From: Pseudoalteromonas denitrificans DSM 6059 | GTDB taxonomy: Bacteria > Pseudomonadota > Gammaproteobacteria > Enterobacterales > Alteromonadaceae | Length of the DNA: 64,000 bases | Assembly (NCBI RefSeq): GCF_900112265.1 | Contig: NZ_FOLO01000013.1 | Coordinates: 1-64,000 of the forward strand | Reading direction: 5' to 3' | In this document: positions 54,974 through 64,000 of the stretch, one piece after another | Numbering within the stretch: position 1 is the first letter of the stretch | Layout of the letters: each line of letters begins with the position of its first letter | Translations under genes and position numbers: made by a program | Notes under the pieces: generated by a model | Told to the model about the DNA's origin: nothing | The model's database searches: none | Seen by the model: the letters and a program-made list of their open reading frames with translations, nothing else

Positions 54974-56869
54974 TTAAACCATATCATTAAAAGGGTTATC
55001 TTGGCTTAAGATAATTGGATTTTCAAAGCCTGGAAGTGTGATTTCGTTTTGGGTGATTTCAATTTGACTTTCATCAATTAAACCATCGCCAAATTTATAA
55101 ATAAGTTCATATTGACCCTTATTTATTTTTGTTTGGTAATCAAGTTGTGCAGCTTCCACTGAGGTTAATTTTTCTTGATAACTTACCATTGCAGATTCAC
55201 CATGGCGTTTAGCCATCATTTCTAGACTGATTGTGGGTGAAAGTACCGTTGCTGTTGCGTTATTACCACCAAAACCTTTTGAGTTTATAAAAGCAATATC
55301 TTGGGTAGGGCATTTATAATGTTCGGTTCTAATATCAAGTTGTTCGGTATGCACATCATCAGCCACTTTATCTATTGTTGTGATCCCAGGCATAATATTA
55401 TGTTCAAAAATACCTAAAGCTACTGCCATTTGATCACCACTTGCAGGGCCAATAGTATGCCCTACAAAGGCTTTTGGAGCAGTAATAGGCCAATTAGTAA
55501 TATCGAAACTTTTACCTATTCGGTCATAAATAAGAGATTCTGTAACACGATTTTGTGGTGTACTTGAGCCATGGGCTAAAATAAAACTGCGATTTGCAAC
55601 AGCCTCTTTCCCCAAAATGCTTTGTGCAAGTGCAACAGACTTGGCCATAGTAATATAATTACCTGGTCCAGGTGCTGTGATTGATTTTTTTATACCATCG
55701 GCATTTATAAATACATCTGCAACTGAACCTAATACTTTGGCACCAAGCTCAAGTGTTAATGCATCATCCATCAGTACAATGAACTGTGCGCCTTCACCAA
55801 TTGTAAAACCACAATTGTTACCAAATGGGCGACTCGTTCGGCGATGATCAGCAATATCACTGTTATCTAACTTTTTTAACCCTTCTTCATTCGCCAATGC
55901 ACTCATATTTCCAAAGCCTTCAATAATTTCAGGCGTAATAGGTGTTTCAGAGCTACCCACTACAGCGACTCTGACTTTACCAGCTTGAATATCTTGAACG
56001 GCAGCACGCAAATTATATAAAAATGTGGCACAAGCACCTGTTGCAGTAAAAGTGGTTCCCACATTGCCAGTAACATAGGCATTAATGAAATCGGTAGGCA
56101 TAGTATTTAAACCAAGTGCCAAGTTTTTAGTTGAAACACGATCGCCACACATGCGGTTTTTCATTAAACCACCAAAACCTTCTTGTTGCATTTGACCTGC
56201 AATTGAAGCGGAATAAGTACCGATTTGGTCTGGTCCAACTTTATCGACAACTGTTTTCCATTCAATCCCCATAGACTTTATCGCATCGGTTGCTGCAAAA
56301 ATAGTTGCCTGTAAGCCTCTTGGTTGATAACGACTATTGTACATAGTTGCAGGTTCAAAACCTGTTGGGAATTGTCCAGCCGCCTTAATTGGATTATCAC
56401 GAAAAGCATCATGTTTTATTTCTAAATCCCCAGGAATCTCAACTTTAACTTTTCCTGATTCAAGTTCTGTTATTTGCCATAAACGCGGTAAGGGAGAAGG
56501 CAGTCTACGTTTACTGGTTTCAAAACTGATGGTTTCACCGGATGGACTTAAAGTCATTTTTTGTTGCCAATGGGTTGCATCAACATCAAAATGATTTTTT
56601 TCGATTTTACGAATTAAGGTACCATCTAAAATTTGTTGACCAAATTTTTGTTCTATTTCACTTGGCGCAACAGGATTACCTTCATTATCGATAAGTTGTC
56701 CATCTTTATAGCTAATGATGTTCATTAGGGTAGCAAGGCCACCAAAAGTTTCTCGACGTAACTCTTGATCTAATTTATCAATTACAATGCGTTGGTAGCC
56801 CTGATGAAAAGAGGTACGGCCTGCGGCGTTTATGCCACCCATACCAACAATAAGAGGTAAAGCTATCAT
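54974..56869 (-). CDS. fabY: Beta-ketoacyl-ACP synthase FabY
   Basis: A 631-residue condensing enzyme. The thiolase fold occupies about residues 200-560, with nucleophile Cys in GACATFLYNL and two His in AHGSSTPQNRVTE and VGHTIGPASGD, the KAS I/II Cys-His-His triad. The long N-terminal extension and overall size match FabY (PA5174 type), which starts fatty acid synthesis in Pseudomonas by condensing acetyl-CoA with malonyl-ACP. It is probably co-essential with FabH-type enzymes elsewhere. Single gene. Confidence 0.9.
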   Translation of the reverse strand: MIALPLIVGMGGINAAGRTSFHQGYQRIVIDKLDQELRRETFGGLATLMNIISYKDGQLIDNEGNPVAPSEIEQKFGQQILDGTLIRKIEKNHFDVDATHWQQKMTLSPSGETISFETSKRRLPSPLPRLWQITELESGKVKVEIPGDLEIKHDAFRDNPIKAAGQFPTGFEPATMYNSRYQPRGLQATIFAATDAIKSMGIEWKTVVDKVGPDQIGTYSASIAGQMQQEGFGGLMKNRMCGDRVSTKNLALGLNTMPTDFINAYVTGNVGTTFTATGACATFLYNLRAAVQDIQAGKVRVAVVGSSETPITPEIIEGFGNMSALANEEGLKKLDNSDIADHRRTSRPFGNNCGFTIGEGAQFIVLMDDALTLELGAKVLGSVADVFINADGIKKSITAPGPGNYITMAKSVALAQSILGKEAVANRSFILAHGSSTPQNRVTESLIYDRIGKSFDITNWPITAPKAFVGHTIGPASGDQMAVALGIFEHNIMPGITTIDKVADDVHTEQLDIRTEHYKCPTQDIAFINSKGFGGNNATATVLSPTISLEMMAKRHGESAMVSYQEKLTSVEAAQLDYQTKINKGQYELIYKFGDGLIDESQIEITQNEITLPGFENPIILSQDNPFNDMV

Positions 56870-57001
56870 GAAAGATCCTATGATTTGTAATTAACGATTT
56901 TGAATATAACTAGAGTGTATGCCGCTTTTGTATTTTTTTTTATAATTAAACAGCCAAAAATTGTGACATAATAGCCAAAGTTGTTTTTCAGGTACTGTGT
57001 T

Positions 57002-58012
57002 ATGCAAAATTCGAATCAAAAATCTCCAATAAAGGTCAAAGTCTCCCTTTTGGTGTATCAGCATATGCTGGCAACGAGCTTAACGCTCCCTGTTGAAATG
57101 TTACGTGCAGGTGAAGCCTTTGCGTTAAGTCATAATAAAGATAGTAAAGTTTTAAGTATTCAGCTGGTAGGTGAGAGCTTAGAGCCGATTGCTTCTCGTG
57201 CTGGTATTAGTATATTAGCGGATTGCATCGCCGATAACGCTGATATTCCAGAACTTATTATTGTGCCTAGTATTTGGCGAAACCCCAGACCTGTATTAAG
57301 AAAGCATCCAAATTTAATTCAGTGGTTAAAAAAACAATGGAGCGAAGGATGTACTTTAATTGGTGTGGGAACGGGTAATTGTTTTTTAGCAGAATCAGGA
57401 TTGCTGGATGGTTTACCTGCTACGATACATTGGCATTATGCCGAACAATTTAGGCGTGATTACCCTTTGGTAGACCTCAAACCTGATTTTTTTATTACAC
57501 AATCCGATAGGATTTATTGTGCAGCAAGTTTAAATTCATTGGCTGATATTATCGTGCATATCATTCATCAATTTTATGGTACAGAAGCTGCGCAGCATGT
57601 AGAAAGAAACTTCTCTCATGAAATCAGAAAACCCTATGAAGAACAAAGATATTTAGCGGGTGCCGTTGATAGACATCCAGATGAATTGATTGCACAGATC
57701 CAGTTTTGGATGCGTACCAATTTATCTTCCACATTAGATTTAAGCCAAGTTGCAGCACAATTTGGCGTAAGTCAAAGATCATTCACACGTCGCTTTAAAG
57801 CGGCTACAGGTACAAAAGCAACAGATTATTGGCAGCAATTACGGATTGAAACTGTAAAAGATTTACTTTCATCTAGTAATTTATCAATTCAAGAAATTGC
57901 TTTTGAAGTAGGCTATAGCGATCAAGGATATTTAACCCGCCTTTTTAAAAAGCATTTAGGACAAACCCCAAAACAATACCGTGCTCTAGTACGTAAAAAA
58001 CTTTTCAGTTGA
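57002..58012 (+). CDS. GlxA-family AraC-type transcriptional regulator
   Basis: A 336-residue regulator. An N-terminal DJ-1/PfpI-like domain (about 10-190) lacks obvious amidase activity (GVGTGNCFLAESG, where the Cys sits at the nucleophile elbow), and the C-terminal AraC domain (about 235-335) has two helix-turn-helices ending FEVGYSDQGYLTRLFKKHLG. Targets are unknown. It is divergent from fabY across about 130 bp and may control it. ATG 57002 is preferred over TTG 56981, as the upstream extension has no family support. Confidence 0.87.
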   Translation: MQNSNQKSPIKVKVSLLVYQHMLATSLTLPVEMLRAGEAFALSHNKDSKVLSIQLVGESLEPIASRAGISILADCIADNADIPELIIVPSIWRNPRPVLRKHPNLIQWLKKQWSEGCTLIGVGTGNCFLAESGLLDGLPATIHWHYAEQFRRDYPLVDLKPDFFITQSDRIYCAASLNSLADIIVHIIHQFYGTEAAQHVERNFSHEIRKPYEEQRYLAGAVDRHPDELIAQIQFWMRTNLSSTLDLSQVAAQFGVSQRSFTRRFKAATGTKATDYWQQLRIETVKDLLSSSNLSIQEIAFEVGYSDQGYLTRLFKKHLGQTPKQYRALVRKKLFS

Positions 58013-58132
58013 ATGTGCAATATACGGTGTTTTGACTCAAAAATGTAATTAATCCTAAAAACAGCTTTCCATAAAAGTAAATAAAAACTATTATCATTTT
58101 CGTGTTGGTATGTAGTAATAGAAGTATAAAGC

Positions 58133-60136
58133 ATGAAGGATTTAAACTTAAAATTGAGTGGGCTAAAATTATATCTATTAGGTTACTTATTATTTAGCCT
58201 TACAGTTTTTTTAATGGCATATTATTTCAATGTATTGTTCGATAATTCACAGGTTTTTAGTTCATCTTTCATTTTAAATGAACTGAGTTTTATCATTATT
58301 TTATTGATTTTTGGGTCTGTATTTTTATGTCACATGCTCACCTTGTTAGTACGTAATAATAAAATCAGCGATATGTTAGTTCAAAAAACACAATGCTTAA
58401 TTGAATCAAACTTAGCATTAAAAGAAGAGTCTAAATTAAAAGAGAGTGCGCTCAAGCAACAACAAAAATCAAAAAATCAGTATGAAAAATTATTTTTTAA
58501 TTCTCCTGAAGGCTTATTTACTCTTGATAGCTGCGCTGTAATTACACGTTTTAATCCTGCTTTTTCAAGTTTGCTATTAGATCAAACACACAATATTCAT
58601 GACTTGTCATTGAGTGATTTTATTTATAGTCAGGAACACATTGATACCTGGCAATTAGATGTTATAGCAAGAAAAAACTATAAAGAATATGAATGGTTAG
58701 CTAAAAACCAAAGCGGCAAAAGTATCTGGTTAAGGCAAAGTGGTCATTGGATAAAAAATGAGAGTGTTTGGACTTATGAAGGCCAAATTGTTGATATTAC
58801 ACAATCGAAATTATTGCGTGAACAGTTAAAATACAAAACGAAGCATGATGGTTTAACTAACTTATTAAATCGGGACGCTTTTTTTAAAAAAATTAACAAT
58901 TTAAAAGGTCTAAATAAAGGTCACTATATTCTGCTGTATATAGACCTTGATAGGTTTAAATTGATAAACGATACGTTAGGACATGTTGCAGGAGATAAAG
59001 TACTTATTGAGTTTGCTGCGAGAATGCAATTTATGTTGGGTTCATTTTCTGATATTGCAAGACTCGGCGGTGATGAATTTGCAATATTAATGAGTGAAAA
59101 ATCTTTAAATGGTAACGAAATTGATTTATTAATCAATATTCTTAGAGAAATCCAAAAAACTTTTAAATATCTTGAGCATCATATAAATGTAACAGGCAGT
59201 ATGGGAGTACGTAAATTTAAGACTACATGTTGTAATTATGATGCTGAAAAATTATTACATGATGCTGATATCGCTATGCAAGAAGCTAAACGACAAGGTA
59301 AAAATGACTTCTTCATTTTTTCAAATCAACTTACCAAGAAAATTAAACGCAAATTACACATAGAAACCTTATTACGTGAGCTCGATCCAGATTTAGAGTT
59401 ATCAATTAACTTTCAGCCACTTTATTGTAAATTTGATCAAAATTTAATTGGCTTTGAAGCTTTATTACGCTGGGATAATGATATTTTAGGGCGAATAAAT
59501 CCCGATGAGTTTATTTCTATTGCAGAAGAGTGTGGCAAAATAACGATGCTAGGGAAATGGGTATTTGATCATGCTCTTATTTTTTTGGAACAGCAGGAAG
59601 CTCAATCGAAAAATTTATTTATTAATATAAATGTTTCACCTATGCAATTGCAACAAACTCGCTTCATGAGTTGGCTTGCAAAAAGAGTGACAAATTCTGC
59701 TTTATCAATTAATCAAATACGAATTGAATTAACTGAATCAGCGATGATTGCAAAGGAAGAAACCTTAATACCTCACTTGAATACAATTCATGAGCTAGGT
59801 ATAGGTATTTATATTGATGATTTTGGTACCGGTTATAGTTCACTTGCTAGAATTAAAAAACTACCTATAGACGGCATTAAAATCGATCGCGCATTTATTG
59901 AAAATATAGAAACAGATAATGGAGCGATTCAATTAGTGAAAGCAATTTGTGCTATCGCAGAAGCTTTTAATTTATCGGTAACAGCGGAAGGTATTGAAAC
60001 GCAGCAACAACTTAATGTGCTCAGACATTTTTATTGCCATCAATTTCAAGGCTATTTTTTTAGTAAGCCTTTAACTGAATTGCAAGCAATTAATTTGATT
60101 CAAAGTGAATTGGGGAACTTACCTAAGCGTGCATAA
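58133..60136 (+). CDS. Membrane PAS-GGDEF-EAL protein (c-di-GMP turnover)
   Basis: A 667-residue protein with two N-terminal transmembrane helices (about 12-34 and 49-71), a coiled linker, a PAS domain (about 118-220), GGDEF (about 235-395, intact RLGGDEF) and EAL (about 410-655, intact EALLRW, DDFGTGYSS and the KIDRAF region). Both synthase and phosphodiesterase motifs are preserved. The inhibitory RxxD site upstream of GGDEF is not present. It could make or degrade c-di-GMP depending on the PAS signal. Single gene. Confidence 0.92.
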   Translation: MKDLNLKLSGLKLYLLGYLLFSLTVFLMAYYFNVLFDNSQVFSSSFILNELSFIIILLIFGSVFLCHMLTLLVRNNKISDMLVQKTQCLIESNLALKEESKLKESALKQQQKSKNQYEKLFFNSPEGLFTLDSCAVITRFNPAFSSLLLDQTHNIHDLSLSDFIYSQEHIDTWQLDVIARKNYKEYEWLAKNQSGKSIWLRQSGHWIKNESVWTYEGQIVDITQSKLLREQLKYKTKHDGLTNLLNRDAFFKKINNLKGLNKGHYILLYIDLDRFKLINDTLGHVAGDKVLIEFAARMQFMLGSFSDIARLGGDEFAILMSEKSLNGNEIDLLINILREIQKTFKYLEHHINVTGSMGVRKFKTTCCNYDAEKLLHDADIAMQEAKRQGKNDFFIFSNQLTKKIKRKLHIETLLRELDPDLELSINFQPLYCKFDQNLIGFEALLRWDNDILGRINPDEFISIAEECGKITMLGKWVFDHALIFLEQQEAQSKNLFININVSPMQLQQTRFMSWLAKRVTNSALSINQIRIELTESAMIAKEETLIPHLNTIHELGIGIYIDDFGTGYSSLARIKKLPIDGIKIDRAFIENIETDNGAIQLVKAICAIAEAFNLSVTAEGIETQQQLNVLRHFYCHQFQGYFFSKPLTELQAINLIQSELGNLPKRA

Positions 60137-60201
60137 ATTAAGATGAAACATATAATGTTATTGATTAAAATAGCATTAAATATTTTCAGCAGTTAAAAGT
60201 T

Positions 60202-60696
60202 ATGATCACATTTAAAACAAACATGGGTGATATTCAAATCGCGTTAGATTATGAAAATACACCAATTTCAGCAAGAAACTTCTTAAAATATTGCAAAGAA
60301 GGTTTTTATGAAGGCACTATTTTTCATAGAGTGATCAAGGGGTTTATGATCCAAGGTGGCGGTATGTTACCTGATATGACGGAAAAAGAAGGCCATGATG
60401 TCATTGTTAATGAAGCAAACAGAGGTGGTAAAAATGTTGAAGGCACATTAGCGATGGCTCGTACTATGTCGCCACATTCTGCAAGCTGTCAATTTTTTAT
60501 TAACGTAAGAGATAATTCTTTTTTAGATTTTACAGCAAAAACCAATGATGGTTGGGGTTATGCCGTATTTGGTAAAGTGACACAGGGAATGGAAATCGTT
60601 AAAAAAATTGAAAAAGTTAAAACGCGTTCTTATGGTGAGCATGATGATGTGCCCAAAATGGCTGTTATAGTCGAAAAGGTCATTGTGGCTGAGTAA
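60202..60696 (+). CDS. ppiB: Cyclophilin-type peptidyl-prolyl isomerase
   Basis: A 164-residue cytoplasmic cyclophilin close to E. coli PpiB: FHRVIKGFMIQGG, catalytic Arg in the HRV motif, MARTMSPHSASCQFFIN and WGYAVFGKV. It catalyses proline isomerisation during folding. No signal peptide is seen. The gene has its own terminator at 60715-60743. Confidence 0.95.
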   Translation: MITFKTNMGDIQIALDYENTPISARNFLKYCKEGFYEGTIFHRVIKGFMIQGGGMLPDMTEKEGHDVIVNEANRGGKNVEGTLAMARTMSPHSASCQFFINVRDNSFLDFTAKTNDGWGYAVFGKVTQGMEIVKKIEKVKTRSYGEHDDVPKMAVIVEKVIVAE

Positions 60697-60714
60697 TATT
60701 TCAATTTTATGATT

Positions 60715-60743
60715 GCTGAGAATTGTTTCTCAGCTTCTATTTT
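60715..60743 (+). terminator. Intrinsic terminator after ppiB
   Basis: Arms GCTGAGAA (60715-60722) and TTCTCAGC (60727-60734) with a four-base loop, then TTCTATTTT. Confidence 0.9.
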
Positions 60744-60851
60744 AAACTTCGACTTTAATTAAATTTGTCTAAACCTTGTTGAAAAGCAAATGCTCTATTA
60801 CTCTTTGAATTATAAATAAAATTTAAAAATTCAATTTATAGGGAAGTATGT

Positions 60852-61502
60852 ATGGTTTTTCAAGATAATGCATCTCAAGCTGAAACTGACAATAATTTTG
60901 TTTTACCTCCTAATGTGACGTGTTTTTCTCGTGGTAAAAATGCACAAATCAGTGAACGACATTTATATTTACAACGACTCAGAAATCGTGACTTGTCATA
61001 TCAAGAGTTTAGGCAAACGGCTAATAAATTATTTGAACTGATAGCCGATGCGATGATCCCTCATTTAGAAAATCATGAAGTGATTTTGACGCCTATTTTC
61101 AGAGCGGGTTTGAGTTTATTACCGGTATTTATGAATCGATTAGAAAACGCTAGGTTGTGTTCTATTGGTGTTAAAAGAAACGAAGAAACAGCAATGCCTG
61201 AACCTTATCTATTTAAAGTGCCACCTAATGTCGCTCAAGATGCTAAGTTTGTGATTTTGGAACCTATGATAGCAACCGCAGGTACCATGTGTTACAGCTT
61301 AGGTATGATGAAAAAACAGGGCTATAATTTAAATAATATAGAAATCATTTCCATTTTTTGTGCTTTAGAAGCTGTCACTAAGTTACAAAAAGAATTTCCT
61401 GAAATACATATTCATACCGAAGTCGTTGATCCTATTTTAGATGATCATAAGTATATCGTTCCTGGGTGTGGTGACTTTGGTGATCGATATTTTGGTACTT
61501 AA
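60852..61502 (+). CDS. upp: Uracil phosphoribosyltransferase (URC-pathway type)
   Basis: A 216-residue type I phosphoribosyltransferase similar to UPRT: ILTPIFRAGLSLLPVF, KVPPNVAQDAKFVILEPMIATAGTMCYS (PRPP loop, with EPMIATAGT where many UPRTs have DPMLATGGS), and a uracil-binding YIVPGCGDFGDRYFGT end. It makes UMP from uracil and PRPP. Because URC1- and URC4-like genes follow directly, it probably feeds the URC uracil catabolic route, whose first intermediate is a ribose phosphate derivative. GGGAAG precedes the ATG. Confidence 0.9.
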   Translation: MVFQDNASQAETDNNFVLPPNVTCFSRGKNAQISERHLYLQRLRNRDLSYQEFRQTANKLFELIADAMIPHLENHEVILTPIFRAGLSLLPVFMNRLENARLCSIGVKRNEETAMPEPYLFKVPPNVAQDAKFVILEPMIATAGTMCYSLGMMKKQGYNLNNIEIISIFCALEAVTKLQKEFPEIHIHTEVVDPILDDHKYIVPGCGDFGDRYFGT

Positions 61503-61528
61503 TTTTGATAACATATTAAAGGATAAAA

Positions 61529-62782
61529 ATGAAGGAATATTTAAAAACAAGCCATGTTATTTTAACATCTCATTCTAATCAGGCATTTCAAGAGTCAGCA
61601 CCCGTAAAGTGGGGGGCTAAAAACCCAAAAGAGCGGGGTCCTGTGATTGCAACTATTTCAACAAAGGAAAATAGAAATGCAATAGGCTCACATAGTGGTA
61701 GTTATACAGTTTATCGTGCGCTTTCTATTGCGGCTGGGTCATTTGCACAAGATCATATTCCCGATCTTACTAATACCAGTCCTACGGTTAACATTACACC
61801 TAAATCCTCTTGGCATGATGCTGAGAAAATAATATCGCTCGACCCTTGGGGTGCAAGTATTGGCGATGTTTTTAGTAAAGAATTAAAAGAGGGGTTTAAT
61901 ATTCAACCCTCGATTGCAATTACACAGGCACATCTGACTTTACCTGAAATTAATGATGCAGTAGAAAAAGGTCGATTAAAACCAGACGGTGTAATTGTAA
62001 AAGAAAATGGCGATGTGTTTGTTACTAAGGTTGCGATTGAACCTGTATGGTATTTACCCGGCATAGCAAAACGATTTGGCATTGCTGAAGGCACTTTAAG
62101 AAAAATACTCTTTCAAGAAACTGGTGGTATGTTTCCTGAATTAGTAACACGGCCCGATCTTAAAATATTATTACCCCCTATTGGTAGCACAACGGCTTAT
62201 ATTTTTGGAGATATTAATAATTTAGCCGATGAATCAAAAGTGCTCACATGTCGAGTACATGATGAATGCAATGGTTCTGATGTTTTTGGCTCAGACATAT
62301 GCACTTGTCGACCTTATCTAATGCATGGTATAGAAGAGGCCGTTAAAACCGCTCAAAATGGTGGCGTTGGCTTAATTGTTTACTTTAGAAAAGAAGGCAG
62401 AGCATTAGGTGAAGTGACCAAATTATTGGTATATAACGCACGGAAAAGACAAAAGGGTGGTGATAGTGCTGCGACTTATTTTGAGCGTACAGAATGTGTC
62501 GCAGGCATTCAAGATGCACGTTTTCAAGAATTTATGCCTGATGTTTTACATTGGTTTGGTATTAAAAAAATCGACCATTTAGTTTCTATGAGCAATATGA
62601 AATATAACGCAATAGTAAAGTCAGGGATCACAGTGATAGATAGAGTTTCAATTCCCAAGGAGCTTGTTCCTGATGATGCTCAAGTTGAAATTGAAGCTAA
62701 AAAAGCAGCAGGTTATTTTAGTGATGACGAAGCACTTACAGATGATGAACTCGATAGTATAAAAGGTAGGGACTTATCTTGA
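61529..62782 (+). CDS. URC1-like GTP cyclohydrolase II-family protein (uracil catabolism)
   Basis: A 417-residue protein. The C-terminal half holds a GTP cyclohydrolase II fold with zinc cysteines CRVHDECNG ... DICTCRPY, catalytic residues in LIVYFRKEGRALG, and a MSNMKYNAI stretch. The N-terminal half (about 1-215) is the extension characteristic of URC1 relatives rather than riboflavin RibA. In the yeast URC pathway URC1 is required for uracil breakdown; it presumably opens the pyrimidine ring. Starts 26 bp after upp with AAAGGA. It overlaps URC4 by four bases. Confidence 0.88.
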   Translation: MKEYLKTSHVILTSHSNQAFQESAPVKWGAKNPKERGPVIATISTKENRNAIGSHSGSYTVYRALSIAAGSFAQDHIPDLTNTSPTVNITPKSSWHDAEKIISLDPWGASIGDVFSKELKEGFNIQPSIAITQAHLTLPEINDAVEKGRLKPDGVIVKENGDVFVTKVAIEPVWYLPGIAKRFGIAEGTLRKILFQETGGMFPELVTRPDLKILLPPIGSTTAYIFGDINNLADESKVLTCRVHDECNGSDVFGSDICTCRPYLMHGIEEAVKTAQNGGVGLIVYFRKEGRALGEVTKLLVYNARKRQKGGDSAATYFERTECVAGIQDARFQEFMPDVLHWFGIKKIDHLVSMSNMKYNAIVKSGITVIDRVSIPKELVPDDAQVEIEAKKAAGYFSDDEALTDDELDSIKGRDLS

Positions 62783-64000
62783 ATTATCCTGATGTAACAC
62801 CTAAAGAGATTGATTATTTATTATCACCCATTGCTATCAGAGAGCGTTGCCAAAAAATATTTGAGTTAAGCTTATCAGGTAAAGGTGCTTTTAATATTCA
62901 TTTAGACAAACTCGATGATGTATCAGGCTATGTTCTTAGTGTTATTAAAGATAATTACCCAAGTTTAGATATCCCTTTTCACTCACGTTGGGGGCATTTT
63001 CAAACAGGGGGTATCGATAGACTCAAAAGTTTAAATGAAAAACTCAAGGGATGCTCTAAATACGAGCGTGTACGCGCTAAACTTGATTTGGTTTTAATCT
63101 CTGTATTATTGGATGCGGGCGCTGGTAATGAGTGGGGTTATGTCGAACCTAGCAGCGGTCATATTTATGCACGCTCCGAAGGGTTAGCTATTGCCAGTTT
63201 TGATATGTTTTTAGCGGGTGTTTTTTCAAATGATAAGTCAAATCCTTTGAAGGTTGATGCTCAGGCCTTAATTGAATTTAGTATTGAAAAATTAAAAATA
63301 GGATTTCAAGTAACGGATAAAAATCCATTAGCAGGTGTTGAGGGCCGAGTAAATTTATTACGTTCTTTAGGCAAAGTACTTACTCAAAATAATTCATTTT
63401 TTAAAGCGCAAAGGCCTGGGAGTTTGTTCGATTATTTAGTTGAACAGCATGGGAAGCATTTACAAGCAGAGCATATTTTAGCTGGCGTTTTAAATGGTTT
63501 CTCTGATATATGGCCAGGAAGAGTATCAATTAATCGCGTGAATATGGGGGACGTTTGGCAATATACGTTCTTACAATCAGAAGAGGCATTATCGAGTTTA
63601 GTCCCTTTTCATAAATTATCTCAATGGTTAACCTATTCATTGATTGAACCTATTGTAGAGGCAGGCGTCGAGGTCTCAGGTGTTGAAAAGCTCACCGGGC
63701 TTGCTGAATATCGTAATGGTGGTTTATTAATTGATAAACAGTTAATTGAACTAAAAGATAAAACGCTTTTTGATCAGTCTCATTTAGCAAGTAGTGATTT
63801 AATCATTGAATGGCGTGCTTTAACTATTATTTTACTGGATAAAATTGGTGATAAAATTCGAGATTCTCTCAACATGTCTAAAAATGAATTGCCTTTAGCC
63901 AAAGTATTAGAAGGGGGAACTTGGTGGGCTGGGCGTAAAGCTGCCAAGGAACTCAGAGCTAATGGTGAGCCACCACTCAAGTTAAAAAGTGATGGCACTG
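62779..64000 (+). CDS. URC4-like DUF1688 protein, 3' end outside the window
   Basis: The first 407 codons of a DUF1688 (URC4/Urg3) protein: IAIRERCQKIFELS, FHSRWGHFQTGG, WGYVEPSSGHIYARSEGLA and GGTWWAGRKAAKEL are family-conserved. The start is a TTG whose second and third bases overlap the URC1 stop (TTGA), which indicates translational coupling. URC4 is needed for uracil catabolism in yeasts and occurs with URC1 in bacteria, but its reaction is not known. The frame is open to the window edge, so the stop lies beyond 64000. Confidence 0.88.
   Translation, partial: MNYPDVTPKEIDYLLSPIAIRERCQKIFELSLSGKGAFNIHLDKLDDVSGYVLSVIKDNYPSLDIPFHSRWGHFQTGGIDRLKSLNEKLKGCSKYERVRAKLDLVLISVLLDAGAGNEWGYVEPSSGHIYARSEGLAIASFDMFLAGVFSNDKSNPLKVDAQALIEFSIEKLKIGFQVTDKNPLAGVEGRVNLLRSLGKVLTQNNSFFKAQRPGSLFDYLVEQHGKHLQAEHILAGVLNGFSDIWPGRVSINRVNMGDVWQYTFLQSEEALSSLVPFHKLSQWLTYSLIEPIVEAGVEVSGVEKLTGLAEYRNGGLLIDKQLIELKDKTLFDQSHLASSDLIIEWRALTIILLDKIGDKIRDSLNMSKNELPLAKVLEGGTWWAGRKAAKELRANGEPPLKLKSDGT

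Noticed and set aside
61529-62782. RibA (riboflavin GTP cyclohydrolase II)
   Set aside because: Its long N-terminal half and the link to DUF1688 and UPRT genes fit URC1. Riboflavin control elements are at ribB and not here.

Overview
The window is an AT-rich stretch of a gammaproteobacterial chromosome. The gene set points to a marine Alteromonadales-type bacterium (Colwellia/Pseudoalteromonas-like): many secreted metallopeptidases with PPC domains, two TonB-dependent receptors, FabY, the EF-P paralogue EfpL, and a Met-Leu-Gln tRNA cluster. The order-level placement is inference from gene content and low GC. No species is claimed.

Layout. 1-3.9 kb: the end of an IS3-family element inserted into the response regulator gene creB, followed by intact creC and creD. 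4-11.9 kb: a signal-peptide-bearing COG4798 methyltransferase, a class I adenylate cyclase-like protein, the 2',3'-cyclic nucleotidase CpdB behind a candidate Pho box, and a secreted GATase-like/triple OB-fold protein. 12-15.3 kb: tandem paralogous solute-binding proteins and a CocE-like hydrolase. 15.6-18.6 kb: an envelope operon (COG3014 lipoprotein, YcfL-like lipoprotein, LpoB, glycine-zipper protein). 18.7-23.1 kb (minus strand): efpL, a vibriolysin-like M4 peptidase and an M20 peptidase. 23.4-28.5 kb: two adjacent ATP-grasp ligases, the second ending in RecD2-like helix-hairpin-helix motifs, then a large M14 carboxypeptidase without a signal peptide. 28.5-31.3 kb: YbaK-like deacylase, PLA2-like secreted protein, CHMI-like isomerase, EamA transporter, lipoprotein. 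31.4-39.4 kb: M28 peptidase, TonB receptor, serine hydrolase, ribB with FMN riboswitch, gloC. 39.5-44.2 kb: a PepSY/DUF3649/DUF3325 operon divergent from a TonB receptor with a Fur-box-like palindrome. 44.4-44.8 kb: tRNA operon with a stringent-type promoter. 44.9-54.9 kb: CheV, a membrane NERD protein with 126-bp coding repeats, RNase Z, a possible degenerate HD-type protein, EEP nuclease/phosphatase, SGNH hydrolase, two GNATs, HU. 55-60.7 kb: fabY, GlxA-type regulator, PAS-GGDEF-EAL protein, peptidyl-prolyl isomerase. 60.9-64 kb: a uracil catabolism (URC) operon cut by the window end.

Cooperating groups: creC/creD is left without an intact regulator gene. CpdB and its neighbour fit nucleotide/phosphate scavenging. 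TonB receptor, PepSY and DUF genes fit siderophore-iron uptake. UPRT, URC1 and URC4 fit pyrimidine ring catabolism. The most unusual group is the ATP-grasp pair with the M14 and M20 carboxypeptidases at 22-28.5 kb, which could be a ligation/trimming system for an unknown peptide or protein tail. That is a hypothesis from gene neighbourhood only.
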